A DNA stretch of 59,165 nucleotides from Euzebya sp051004735 (GCA_051004735.1 JBPCKA010000038.1:1-59165); one strand, 5' to 3'. Shown: positions 1 to 9,195, numbered from the stretch's first letter. Notes: a model not told the origin generated them from the letters alone. Made by a program: numbers and translations.

Positions 1-179
1 GGTGGCCGGCGGGTCTTGGGCAGCAGCGCGGAAATGCCGTGCTGCTCAGCGGTCTTGCGCCAGATGTGGATGGTCTGGCGTGACACGGCGAAGACGCCGG
101 CGGCTTCGGTGATGGTGGTTCTGGCGGCGTGGGCAAGTGCTGCGGCACGCCGCTGGTAGATAACCTCGGTGGGGGTCAC
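1..179 (-). CDS. IS481-like transposase, N-terminal part (runs off window)
   Basis: The first 59 codons read from a GTG at 179. They encode a helix-turn-helix with the phrases EVIYQRRAAALAHAA, TEAAGVFAVSRQTIHIWRK and ALLPKTRRP. This layout (HTH, then 'GLSALLPKARRP') is characteristic of the N-terminus of IS481-family transposases, which bind element ends before a DDE integrase domain. The start is supported by AAAAGGA about 8 bases upstream on the minus strand. The DDE catalytic domain would lie outside the window, so intactness cannot be judged. Neighbouring methylase remnants fit an accessory region. Confidence 0.6.
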   Translation of the reverse strand, partial: MTPTEVIYQRRAAALAHAARTTITEAAGVFAVSRQTIHIWRKTAEQHGISALLPKTRRP

Positions 180-299
180 GGTGATGTCCTTTTGCAGATT
201 GGTGGAACAATCAGCAGGGTCCATCACCGTGGCCCACCATCGTGGGACCCGGTGTCGCCTCTACCTGTGGCCCCTAAGCCCTAGTCGAGCGTTGGCTGG

Positions 300-2643
300 T
301 CATGCACCGTTGGTCATCAACGTGGTGACTCGGTGGTTGATTGCTATTCCGACCTCGGAGGCGGCGAGCAGGTCTCGTACTTTGCGGCGTTGATGTTGGA
401 AGCCGCTGTCGGGAAGGTCAAAGTCGGCGACGAGTTGTTCAGCTTGGCTGACAAGGTCCACGAGTTGTTGGTGGACCTCGATGTTGGCGTTGTAAATCGG
501 GATGGGCAGCTTCCACACGTACTTGTCGAAGTGGCGTGGCCCAAACAGCCCGCGCGCCTGCAATGGCTGGACAAGTTCGGTGAGCACCGGGGCGTTGAGG
601 ATGGCAGTCAGGTAGCGGGCCTCAGCGATCGTGGTCGTGGTGCCCCAGTACAGGTTGGTGTCGATGATTACGGTGGGATCGTCGATGCGGGCAGCCGCAA
701 GGTGGGCGCCCGCCTTGGTGTACAGGACCCGATGGGAACCAGCGGGCAGCTGTCGGGTCAATTTCGACATGTAATCGAGTTGCTCCACCAAGGCCAGGCG
801 ATCCGAGGGACGGTTCGCCATCCACTGGCTTTCGACGGCACGCCACCATTGGGCGAGCCCTGGGTAGCGGTCAAGCCTTGCGTCGGTGCCATCCAGTACT
901 TTTGTCCCGTCGTGAGGGATCACCGCCGCAACAGGGGGTAGCAACCGGAAGGGCAGCAGGGTGCTCCCCAGATGCACCTTGCGCACAAACTGGCGTTCAA
1001 CCGACCCGGTAGACGATGGCAAATCCTTCCACGGTGGCTTCTCACGCGAACTCCGAAGGCTTCGGACGTGCACCCGTCCGGCGGTGCCCAGTGGGGCGGT
1101 ACCGCTGGTGTCTTCAACAAAGAACAGCACTCGCGGCATCATGGATGCGCCTTAACTGAACCGTGACGCGTACAACGATTCATCGCCCAACGGCACCATC
1201 GGTGCCGCTCCGGCGAAACTCAGTTTGTCCTTGGCTGCCTCCCAATCCACGTTTACGCCTAGAAGCCGTCCGCTCACCGTATGGGTTGGTCCTTCAAGTG
1301 CCTGGAGTTGTGCGGCTCGCTGCCCGGTGACCACAGCGCCGGGGACTGGGAAGAAGTCGGGTTTGACATCGTGGAGTTCCCAGGCATGATCAAAGGCGAA
1401 CCGCAGGATGTTGTAGCGGCCGGCCCTAAACCCCGTGTATTGGGTGCGTGACAGGGTTGCTTCGGGCAGCACCATGGCGAACCGGCCGTCACGTTTGAGG
1501 TACAGCTCGGCCGCCCGGACTAGGAACAGGGTGGAAAGATCCTGGTTGGTGGCAACGCTGGCGCCGGCCCACAGGTTGCGGTCTTCAGACATCTGCCGGA
1601 AGTCCGCCTGCTGATCTTCAGTCATGAACCGGTAGGCCAGCCATGGCGGGTTGCCGATGAGCACATCAACCCGGTTGTCTGGTCGGGCCAGCCACGCAGG
1701 CCGTGCCAGGTTTCTGACGTAGTAGCCCCAGATGTGGTCTCGGTCCTCATCGTGCAGTTTGCACATCACCGCGAACGTGGCGGTGATTATCGTCTGGTCA
1801 TCAGGATGTAACCCGTACCTGGCGAACACCCCTGCCAGGGACGGGACCGCCGATCCCCGGCCGCGGTTGGTGGCTGCGACTGACAGTTCTTCAACCAGTT
1901 CATCAAAACGGCCGACGTCCTCCATGGTCTTTTCGGGGAAGGTCAGCAGTTCGGTGAACAGTTGCTGGTCTTGATCGGTTTGGATGGTCAGCGCGTTGGC
2001 GGTGAACAGATTGGCGTGCTGGCCACGCTGCAAGCTGTCGCCCAAATAGACTGGGACGGTCATTGCGGGTCTGGTCGGGTCGGTCAGCCGGTCGGTGCCG
2101 ATCGCCAGGAGATAGGTGACCCGGGCAAACGCCACCGCAACCGGGTGTACTTCTAGGCCCATCACATGACTGGTGACTGAGTCGATGGATGCGGTCAGAT
2201 CCATCCCCGCATCCTCCGCCGCGGCAAGATGTTTGCGGATGGCGTGAAACACAAAGGTGCCTGATCCACAGGCCGGGTCCAGCACCCGTTGCTGCAACGG
2301 GTCGGTCACAACCTCATCGACAACCCGTTGGGCCAACCAGTCAGGGGTGTAGTACTCCCCCATCTGTTTGCGTTGATCAGCACCGATGACTGACTCATAC
2401 AGCACCTTCAGCACATCATGCTCGACATGGCTCCAGAGTCACGACCAATTCCCCGAGTGGGTCATCGATTGCAAGGTCGAGCACCTGACGCTGCTGGTGC
2501 GTTGCCGTGATCCCACGGACATAGGTACCTGCGATGGAAGACGCAAGACCAGAGAGCTCGAGAACCGCCCGAGATCCAGGGTCTTCGCTGTGGACAACGA
2601 GAGATGGGTCCGCGACGGTTGGTGCCGGTGCGTATCGGCCCCT
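300..2643 (-). pseudogene. Type IIG-like N6-adenine DNA methyltransferase, broken
   Basis: Read on the minus strand, the central segment (2414 to 1152) has the adenine methylase motif I DPACGSGTF and motif IV NPPW, preceded by the family phrase GEYYTPDWLA. The segment from 1142 to 300 is the C-terminal target-recognition part (EARYLTAILNAP, FDKYVWKLPIP). These two are in the same frame, separated only by a TAA at 1154-1152: RFS-stop-GAS-MMPR, where the family normally reads 'RFxQGAxxxPR', so a CAA-to-TAA change is likely. Upstream, 2643 to 2419 reads as coding in a neighbouring frame and would join near 2430 after a one-base shift (LVVT then LWSHVEHDVLKVLYES). That segment begins after a TAG with no start, so the N-terminus is also lost. 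The enzyme would have methylated adenine and perhaps also cut DNA; it is almost certainly dead now. Confidence 0.75.
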
Positions 2644-2687
2644 CTATGGTTTGGTGATGGGATCTGCGGCGCTGTGACGGTCTGATC

Positions 2688-3548
2688 TTGCTCAAGACAT
2701 TATGGGTGGGGGCCCGGCCGGTGCAGTGGACCAAGAACCTGCTTGTGGCTGCGGCACCGATCGCTGCAGGCGCGTTCGACACCAGAAGTGTGGTGCGAAC
2801 GCTGGTTGCGTTCGGGCTGTTCTGCCTCGTGAGCTCCAGCACCTACTTGGCCAATGACGTGATGGACCGCGACGCAGATCGGCTGCACCGCGACAAGCGG
2901 CGACGGCCCATCGCTGCTGGGACGTTGAGTGTTCATGTTGCCTGCACTGTCGCGGCGATCGGGTTTGTGGCCGCGATGGTGTCCGCGGCGTTGTTGAGCG
3001 CCCCTTTCCTCTTGGTGCTGGCCGGGTACGTGACATCCACGCTGGCCTACAGCCTCTGGCTGAAACGTGTCGCCACACTCGAGCTGTTCGTCGTGGCAGC
3101 GGGGTTTGTGTTCCGTGCGATCGGTGGAGCGGTGGTGACTGGGGTCCCGGTCTCAGGCTGGTTCCTGTCGGTGACGTCGCTTGTGGCGCTGATGATCGTG
3201 GCGGGCAAACGGGCGTCAGAGATCTCGCTTCCGCACGCCGTTGAGCATCGTGGGGTGTTGGCCGAGTACACCCTTGGGTTCCTACACGCGGTGTTGGCAA
3301 CCACGGCCGGTGCGGCAACGGTCACCTACATCCTTTGGTCGATCGAATCGACATCGCTACACCCTGGTGGGGCAGTCTGGTTCCAGATGTCATCCGCGGT
3401 ATTTCTGCTGGCGCTCGTTCGATATCTGAATTTGGTGTTTGCTGGGCACGGAGGTGCACCGGAACGTCTAGTGCTTCGCGACCCGTTGCTGCGGTTGTCC
3501 GCGGCCGTGTGGGCAGTGGTGTTTTGCGTCGGGGTGATCCTGTCATGA
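2688..3548 (+). CDS. ubiA: Decaprenyl-phosphate phosphoribosyltransferase (UbiA family)
   Basis: A membrane prenyltransferase-fold enzyme of 286 residues that would join phosphoribosyl pyrophosphate to decaprenyl phosphate, the first committed step towards decaprenylphosphoryl arabinose for wall arabinan. The family signature is clear: RPVQWTKN near the N-terminus, the aspartate-rich motif NDVMDRDAD (residues 56-64) followed by KRRRPIAAG, and several hydrophobic helices. The second motif, YSLWLKRVATLE, has Glu where the mycobacterial protein has Asp. It overlaps dprE1 by four bases (ATGA), so UbiA, DprE1 and DprE2 form one translationally linked unit. The start is uncertain: TTG at 2688 gives the full RPxQWxKN region but has a weak ribosome site; GTG at 2706 is an alternative. 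Confidence 0.9.
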   Translation: MLKTLWVGARPVQWTKNLLVAAAPIAAGAFDTRSVVRTLVAFGLFCLVSSSTYLANDVMDRDADRLHRDKRRRPIAAGTLSVHVACTVAAIGFVAAMVSAALLSAPFLLVLAGYVTSTLAYSLWLKRVATLELFVVAAGFVFRAIGGAVVTGVPVSGWFLSVTSLVALMIVAGKRASEISLPHAVEHRGVLAEYTLGFLHAVLATTAGAATVTYILWSIESTSLHPGGAVWFQMSSAVFLLALVRYLNLVFAGHGGAPERLVLRDPLLRLSAAVWAVVFCVGVILS

Positions 3549-4837
3549 CCGGATCTGTGATCTCGGGATGGGGAAGATCGATACGGTCCCACACCGACCT
3601 GGTCGACCATCTACCAGAGGCCATCACTGGGAGGGGGGTGTTGGCGCGCGGTGGCGGTCAGAGCTATGGCGATGCTGCCTTGAATAGTGGGGGCGCCTTA
3701 TTTGTTTGTCCGGCCGACAGGATCACCATTAATGCCCGTGCTGGTTTAGCGGACGTTGCCGCGGGGGTGTCGTTGCGGGATCTATGTGCCGCAACAGTGC
3801 CATCTGGCCTGCTCCCGGCGGTGCTTCCGGGGAGCCTGAGCGTCACGGTGGGGGGCGCGATCGCTGCCGACGTACATGGGAAGAATCATCTGTCGGTCGG
3901 CGGCTTTGGCACGCACGTGCGTTCCCTCACATTGAACGACGGCTCCGGATCGACGCGTCATTTGACCGCGGCAGGGAGCCCGGCAGCGTTTTGGGCAACT
4001 ATTGGCGGCATGGGGTTGACCGGTCTGATCGAAGGAGCCCAGCTTTCGTTGATGTCTATCCCGACGACATGGATGAACGTACAGGACAGCAGGCACTCCA
4101 CCCTCCAGGAGGTGATGGAGGCCATGGCCGTGGCCGAGGACGGCGAACATCTTGCTGCCTGGATCGATCTGGCTCACCGAGGCGGTCGAGGGATCCTGAC
4201 CCGATCTACCTTCGCAACATCGCCCGACGGGCTGGACTTGGATGACCGGAGGCGACGTGCGGTGCCACCGAAGCTCCCCCGACTGGTCACCCCGCTGACC
4301 GTTCGGGCCTTTGGAGCGGCGAAGTACGCGCGTAGTCGGCCTGACCTTCACAGGATGCCGGTCTGGGATGCGCTGTTCCCGTTGGATCGGGTCGAGGGTT
4401 GGGAGGCAGCCTACGGGCCCGCAGGAATGGTCCAATACCAGTTCGTAAGCCCGACTCCAGATCCAATATTGGAAGCGGTGGATGCCATCACCCAGCAGCC
4501 AGTGCCTGCCTTCCTAGGGGTGTTGAAACGGCTGGGAACTGAGAGTGGAGGAATGTTGTCGTTCCCCATGCCCGGGTGGACGCTGGCCGTTGACTTTCCT
4601 GCCGACCCAAGGCTCCGCCAACTGTTTGAACAGCTCGATGAGTTTGTGGTGAACGCAGGTGGGCGTGTGTACCTGGCCAAAGACGGCCGTCTGAGTCAGG
4701 CTACCTTTGCGCAGATGTACCCACGCGTGCAGGAGTGGAAGTCCGTTCGTGACGAACTCGACCCGGCCGGTCAATTCCAGTCCGACCTTGGACGCAGGCT
4801 TGGCCTGACGGACCGAGAGGGCACCTCGAATGCGTGA
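3545..4837 (+). CDS. dprE1: Decaprenylphosphoryl-beta-D-ribose 2'-oxidase DprE1
   Basis: FAD-dependent oxidase that converts decaprenylphosphoryl ribose to the 2'-keto intermediate; DprE2 then reduces it. The ATG at 3545 overlaps the UbiA stop and gives 430 residues, close to the 461 of the mycobacterial enzyme; a longer in-frame reading back into ubiA is a shadow. Visible features are the FAD-binding start ARGGGQSYGD, the PAVLPGSLSVTVGGAIAADVHGKNH block (His111 matches the flavin-linked His of mycobacteria), and AKDGR with the substrate-site Lys379. In the C-terminal segment FPMPGWTLAVDFP, Ala348 occupies the position of Cys387 of Mycobacterium tuberculosis, the covalent target of benzothiazinones. 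Confidence 0.93.
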   Translation: MTGSVISGWGRSIRSHTDLVDHLPEAITGRGVLARGGGQSYGDAALNSGGALFVCPADRITINARAGLADVAAGVSLRDLCAATVPSGLLPAVLPGSLSVTVGGAIAADVHGKNHLSVGGFGTHVRSLTLNDGSGSTRHLTAAGSPAAFWATIGGMGLTGLIEGAQLSLMSIPTTWMNVQDSRHSTLQEVMEAMAVAEDGEHLAAWIDLAHRGGRGILTRSTFATSPDGLDLDDRRRRAVPPKLPRLVTPLTVRAFGAAKYARSRPDLHRMPVWDALFPLDRVEGWEAAYGPAGMVQYQFVSPTPDPILEAVDAITQQPVPAFLGVLKRLGTESGGMLSFPMPGWTLAVDFPADPRLRQLFEQLDEFVVNAGGRVYLAKDGRLSQATFAQMYPRVQEWKSVRDELDPAGQFQSDLGRRLGLTDREGTSNA

Positions 4838-5591
4838 CGCCCTAGGCGACACTGACACTGCGTTGGTGCTGGGTGCAACCTCAGAGATCGCTGCTGCCAC
4901 GGTTCTGGCCCTGGCCCGTCGACGTACGACGAACGTCGTGCTTGCGGTTCGCGACCCCGCTCAGGCAACCCCGCTGGTCAAAGAGTGCGAGCAACTCGGG
5001 GTCACAACCACCGTGGTCAAGTTCGACGCCACCGATCCGGTGGCAACACACCGTCAAATGTTCAACAACGCAACAGCGGTCCTAGGCGACATTGACGTGA
5101 CCCTGGTCGCCTTCGGTCAACTCGGTGATGCAGCCGTGCATGCCACTCGCCCGGAGGCCGCTCTCGAACTCGTCAAGACCAACACCGTGGGTGGATGGTC
5201 AGTCCTAGGTGTCGCAGCGGAACAGATCCGCCACCAAGGGCACGGCAGCATCGTGGTGTTGTCTTCTGTTGCTGCGGTGCGGCCACGACCGAGCAACTTC
5301 GCCTACGGCGCCTCCAAAGCAGGACTTGACTGGTTCGCCCAAGGCCTTGACGCGCAACTGCGTCTCCACGGCGGCCACATCCTTATCGTGCGGCCCGGCT
5401 TTGTGACGACACGCATGACCGCGCACCTCCCCGCCGCCCCACTCAGCGTGGACCCGGGCACCGTTGCCGACGCCATCGTGGATGGTCTGCAACATCACAA
5501 ACGAATCATCTACGTCCCAAAGGCAATGGGGCTGGTCGCCGGCGTGCTCACGGTGTTGCCCTGGGGAGTGCTCCGCCGACTTCCGATCTAG
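4830..5591 (+). CDS. dprE2: Decaprenylphosphoryl-2-keto-ribose reductase DprE2
   Basis: Short-chain dehydrogenase of 253 residues that completes the DprE1/DprE2 epimerisation to decaprenylphosphoryl arabinose, the arabinose donor for arabinogalactan. It has the nucleotide-binding start LVLGATSEIA, the SSVAA serine region, and the catalytic YGASK. The FAYGASKAGLDWFAQGL stretch and the C-terminal hydrophobic segment (VPKAMGLVAGVLTVLPW) are typical of DprE2 rather than generic SDRs. The start overlaps the dprE1 end by eight bases, indicating coupled translation. The stop codon shares CTAG with the stop of the convergent glycosyltransferase. Confidence 0.92.
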   Translation: MRDALGDTDTALVLGATSEIAAATVLALARRRTTNVVLAVRDPAQATPLVKECEQLGVTTTVVKFDATDPVATHRQMFNNATAVLGDIDVTLVAFGQLGDAAVHATRPEAALELVKTNTVGGWSVLGVAAEQIRHQGHGSIVVLSSVAAVRPRPSNFAYGASKAGLDWFAQGLDAQLRLHGGHILIVRPGFVTTRMTAHLPAAPLSVDPGTVADAIVDGLQHHKRIIYVPKAMGLVAGVLTVLPWGVLRRLPI

Positions 5592-7159
5592 CCGCCCGAA
5601 GCAGCGGGCATCCGCCACAAGCTGATGGCGGGGCCAACCGGACCGATATCGCCGGTCAGAGGGATGTCTCCGATGCCCCACTGCGGGAGCAGGTCCCAGT
5701 TGTACGCGAGGGGACGGCCGGGGCTCACACCGCCGATCTGCTCTCCGACGTCGCGGATCTGGTCATATGCCGCGATCTGGTCTGGGTAGAGGTCCGGGCG
5801 GTTGCGGTACCGGTCCTCTTGATAGCTGCTGATTGCCACCACACACCCACACGTCACCAGGGAAGGATCGTCGGCGACGGTATAGAGAGTGGCGACCCGA
5901 TCAACGCCACGAGCGGTGTAGGCCTCAATGACCAACTCGTCACTATACACGTTCTCCAGCGGGATCGCCAAGTCTTGGGTACTGGGAGCGCCCAAGACCC
6001 GTCCCGACCGGATGGCGTTAAAGCTCACGGGCACCAACGAAACGACCAGAAGGAGCAAGACCGCCACGCCTGCCCGCATGTCGAGCCGCCACAGCCTGTC
6101 CACAGTGACCATCGCAAGAATTGCGAGAGCAGGCAGTGCCAACAGGACGTAGTGGGGGAACCTGACTTGGGAGAGGATCGCAAACCCCATCCCCGTGACG
6201 GCAAAGATCACGATCAGTCGTTCCGCCCTGCTGCCTTGCCATACCGACAGGCCGATACCGGCTAGCGCGGCGATGGTCATCGGCCATCCCCAGTTCCCCG
6301 GTAAGGACTGTGTCAGATGAAACACCAAGGCGTTGCCGTTCGGTTCATATCCGAGGTGTCGGCCGGCCTGGTGGCTGAACTCACCGGTGAACCCGGCGAT
6401 GAACCCTGGGGTGTCAATAATGACCGTCCCTGCAGTCCCGATGACGAAGAACACCATCGACACAGCACCAAACAAGGTGGTGTCACGTACCGATGTCCGC
6501 CAATCCCGGCCATGTGCAGCAAGGATCGCCGCAACCGTTGTGAGCACGACAACGCCGCCGACATACTTTGTTGCGGCCGCCAAGCCAGCTCCGACACCAG
6601 CCAGAACGAGCCATCGCATCGATCGTATTCTGCTCCACAGAATCGTTGCGATCAGAGCGAACACGGTCGTCAGCAGCTGGACCTGATCGGGTCGTGCATG
6701 AGCGCCCAAACGGACATTGGAAAAGCTGACCGCCAACGCCACCGCCGAGCCGACACCAAACAACAGCCGCCTACGGGGATCCTCGCCTCCCACCAGCACG
6801 CCCAACCAGCCCACCAACCCCACTCCCACACAGGACAGCACCAAGAACACCAGACGACTGACCGGGTACGGATCAACCAACACATCAGGGTCTACAACAG
6901 CGACAAGCCGAAGCACCACCGCGAGGACATAGGCGGCAAACGGAGGATAGTCAAACCCCGAGGGGACCAACTGCCCCTGTGCCGCAGCCACAGCCCGCAA
7001 TGTGATCGTCGGCTCATCAGTCCGGATCGGCGCATCAAAGATGTTCATCACCCGCAACATCAGCGCCAACAAGACAGCCCCGCCTACCCCAATCGTCAAC
7101 GCCGCAGGCGAACGCCATCCCCCGAAGGGCGGCCGCACTTTACTCAATGTCGCCAACAC
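5588..7159 (-). CDS. Polytopic membrane glycosyltransferase (GT-C / family 39-like)
   Basis: A 523-residue integral membrane protein with roughly ten or more hydrophobic segments and a soluble C-terminal domain from about residue 400. The first loop carries APIRTDEPTITLR, fitting the acidic catalytic loop of lipid-linked GT-C transferases (family 39/83 style), which use polyprenyl-phosphate sugars outside the membrane. It lies convergent to the arabinan-precursor genes, so transfer of arabinose or another sugar in wall assembly is a reasonable guess, not shown. GTG at 7159 is used. The C-terminal domain lacks motifs I recognise. Confidence 0.65.
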   Translation of the reverse strand: MLATLSKVRPPFGGWRSPAALTIGVGGAVLLALMLRVMNIFDAPIRTDEPTITLRAVAAAQGQLVPSGFDYPPFAAYVLAVVLRLVAVVDPDVLVDPYPVSRLVFLVLSCVGVGLVGWLGVLVGGEDPRRRLLFGVGSAVALAVSFSNVRLGAHARPDQVQLLTTVFALIATILWSRIRSMRWLVLAGVGAGLAAATKYVGGVVVLTTVAAILAAHGRDWRTSVRDTTLFGAVSMVFFVIGTAGTVIIDTPGFIAGFTGEFSHQAGRHLGYEPNGNALVFHLTQSLPGNWGWPMTIAALAGIGLSVWQGSRAERLIVIFAVTGMGFAILSQVRFPHYVLLALPALAILAMVTVDRLWRLDMRAGVAVLLLLVVSLVPVSFNAIRSGRVLGAPSTQDLAIPLENVYSDELVIEAYTARGVDRVATLYTVADDPSLVTCGCVVAISSYQEDRYRNRPDLYPDQIAAYDQIRDVGEQIGGVSPGRPLAYNWDLLPQWGIGDIPLTGDIGPVGPAISLWRMPAASGG

Positions 7160-7562
7160 AGCAATCCTGACACACCCCGTACATGATGGCCCGGTTAGTT
7201 CAGATGGAGGTCAGATGACTTCTCATGGAGTGGACGTGGGACGGACGCGGGCGCCGGAGATGGCGTTGGTCCGAGGTCACCGACCGCGGGAGTCTGACAA
7301 TCGACCTCGCAAGACCCTTGGCTTCACTACACCATCCAAGGTACACACCCCGTGCTGTTGCACCCACCAGTTGAATCAGCTGCCGTTTGTGGCACACGGA
7401 CCCGGCCGTCCCTCATGGAGGGCGGACGACGCGGTCGGGACTTCCCGAAACTTGGGTCCGAAATCATCGTCCCATCCGAGGCGACGTCACACCCAGGTGG
7501 GACAAGCACGCTATGGGGAAACCTCGTCGGCTCGCCCCGCCTCCGCACACCACCAAACCCCC
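7160..7562. other. Intergenic stretch without recognisable gene
   Basis: About 400 bases upstream of the glycosyltransferase. Open frames on both strands lack recognisable domains. It is probably decayed accessory DNA joined to the promoter of the glycosyltransferase at its left side. I see no RNA gene or clear inverted repeat. Confidence 0.4.
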
Positions 7563-7961
7563 AAACTGCAGTTCACTGGCCTCAAGCAGCCCGGCTACAT
7601 CGAAACGCTCACCGACCCACCCTCCGTGGCGATCAACGACCGCCCTGAGCTCGACCGCTTTCACGAGCGACTGCATCCCCGCAGCACCCTGGGTCAGCGA
7701 TCCGGCCACACAGACTGCCAACCTCGCCCGGGCAATCACCCAAGTTCGAACCAGAGCGATGTTTGACAGCCAGCGTCGCCGACTTCCGTCGGTTCAGTGA
7801 TGAACTTGCACCAGACCAAGGGCCGAGAGGTAGACGCTGTCGTCATACTCAGCGCTGACGATGACTTCCACGGGTACGAGAGCGAACCGTTCCTCGAGGG
7901 ATCACGTCTGCTCAACGTCATCCTCACGCGAGCACGCAGTGAAGTGACCATGATCTTCTGA
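7563..7961 (+). pseudogene. Remnant of a UvrD/SF1-type DNA helicase, C-terminal part
   Basis: The strongest part is 7797-7961, which encodes MNLHQTKGREVDAVVIL followed by LLNVILTRARSEVTMIF and a stop. These match helicase motif V ('H..KGrE.D.V') and motif VI ('LLNVALTRAR') of superfamily 1A helicases. Upstream, codon-like sequence appears to change frame: 7563-7677 reads well in the same frame (PGYIETLTDPPSVAINDRPELDRF), 7678-7791 in the next (APWVSDPATQTANLARAITQ), then it returns. Two compensating indels in a decaying gene would explain this. The Walker A half is not present in the window. Confidence 0.55.
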
Positions 7962-8167
7962 AGACCATCCTCACGCGCTGATGGCGCGCCCATTGCCGAG
8001 CTTGCTTGAGAATTGGCGGCGACGTTGGTCGTCAGGGACGTCGGGCGGTATCACTCGCACGTTCGGGGATGGACTCCCGTCGTTCCGACCCGCCCCCCAG
8101 AACCGTCCAAGGGTGGTGTGCTGATTCCCTCCCTACTGATGGGCCGAGGTTTTGGCGTCCGGTAGTA

Positions 8168-8368
8168 TCACTGATGGGACGTCTGAGGCGACGCGATAGC
8201 TCCCGCGCTGGGCTTGCTGATCTCGACCATCCCGAGCACACCCACGTAGAACGCTCGGGCGTCGTCCTCTCCGCCCTGAGGCAGCGAGATCTGGGTGTGA
8301 TGAAGGCCGAGTACGAATGGTGTGGAGATCCCGGTCGTGTCGTATTCGCGTGCGTCAGAGTTGGGCAT
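8168..8368 (-). pseudogene. N-terminal fragment of a VOC (glyoxalase/dioxygenase fold) protein
   Basis: Sixty-six codons from ATG 8368 contain GLHHTQISLPQGGEDDARAFY and VGVLGMVEISKP, the first beta-alpha-beta module of vicinal-oxygen-chelate proteins (usually 'LHHVQLAMPPGGEDAARAFY.GLLGM'). The match then ends abruptly in an unrelated tail and a stop, while complete relatives are near 120-150 residues. The second half with the other metal ligands is absent. It is best read as a truncated gene left in the accessory island. Confidence 0.6.
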
Positions 8369-8628
8369 GAATCTTCCTGTGGTCTATGGCGGTGGCTGCA
8401 AGAGCCTAGGGAATGCACGCGGACCACAGTTTGGGTCCCTCCACCCTGGTGGGCGAGGCATGTGTCGCCGGAACACCGATGGTCCCTACGTGGATCGGTC
8501 TCAGGATCCCATGCCCGCGCCGTCCGAGCAGATGTCGATGCACGGCTGGCTGTCGCCAATCCGAAGTATCTGTCCTAGTTCGGTCCTCGTTCCGTCAGCG
8601 GTCGCGTTCACCCACCTGTCGGGATGGC
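8369..8628. other. Intergenic stretch, no supported feature
   Basis: Open frames here overlap each other on both strands and show no recognisable motif. The sequence lies between the truncated VOC gene and the flavoprotein and is probably decayed DNA. Confidence 0.35.
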
Positions 8629-9153
8629 TCAGTCGTCCGAGATGATGGGCCAGAACGCTCGGGTCTCGGTCTCGGTCGTGAAGTCGAGAGTCAACACTCG
8701 GGGAGGTTCGTCGGTGAAGTCGCTGTAGCGCGCCCACGCCGGGGTGACCCGGAAGAAGAAGTGAGCCGGCCGACCGGCGCGCAGTCGTGCTTCGTTCGGA
8801 AACTCTGCCGCGAAGAAGCTCCCCAAGCGGTCCTGGTCGGCACCGACCGGTTCGTCGAACGTGCCCTCGATCTGGATCGAGAATTCGTAGCCCCAGATCA
8901 CGACCGCCACGGCGGGGCTGTGTCGCAGGTTCGCGGATTTCCGGGAGGTCCGCAGCGTGCCCATCACGAACTCGAACTCGTCGGTGACGGCGTAGCGGAG
9001 CGGCGCGACCGAGGGCCGTCCATCGGGTGTGGATGTCGCGAGGGCGGCGACGTCGAGCTTGCGCGTCAGACGGAGAAGCTCGTCGCTTGCTTCAGCGAAC
9101 CCCCGTGGCTCGACGGAGATCCCGTTCTCCCTGGTGAACTTCGGGACAGCCAT
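8629..9153 (-). CDS. PNPOx-fold FMN/F420-binding oxidoreductase family protein
   Basis: A 174-residue protein of the pyridoxamine-5'-phosphate-oxidase-like split-barrel superfamily. It has LATSTPDGRPSVAPLRYAV, then FVMGTLRTSRKSANLRHSPAVAVVI, the usual flavin-binding core in actinobacterial members of unknown substrate. The start at ATG 9153 is decided by a strong GAGGAGG six bases upstream; a longer reading to 9201 would pass through that site. The role is likely reduction or oxidation of a small molecule; the substrate is unknown. It sits alone in an accessory region behind a long palindrome at 9196-9224, suggesting repressor control. Confidence 0.72.
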   Translation of the reverse strand: MAVPKFTRENGISVEPRGFAEASDELLRLTRKLDVAALATSTPDGRPSVAPLRYAVTDEFEFVMGTLRTSRKSANLRHSPAVAVVIWGYEFSIQIEGTFDEPVGADQDRLGSFFAAEFPNEARLRAGRPAHFFFRVTPAWARYSDFTDEPPRVLTLDFTTETETRAFWPIISDD

Positions 9154-9195
9154 GTCGGCCTCCTCGCATGTGGCGCCTGGCAGCCACACTAGTTG

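Noticed and set aside
3335..3544. N-terminal extension of DprE1 into ubiA
   Set aside because: The extra residues do not match DprE1 and the ATG at 3545 overlaps the ubiA stop in the usual ATGA manner.
6317..7186. Open frame antisense to the membrane glycosyltransferase
   Set aside because: His/Arg/Gln-rich translation without motifs, typical of the opposite strand of hydrophobic membrane genes in high-GC DNA.
7002..7766. Intact 254-residue gene upstream of the helicase remnant
   Set aside because: Its first third is antisense to the glycosyltransferase and the middle lacks any motif; only the last third resembles decayed helicase coding sequence.
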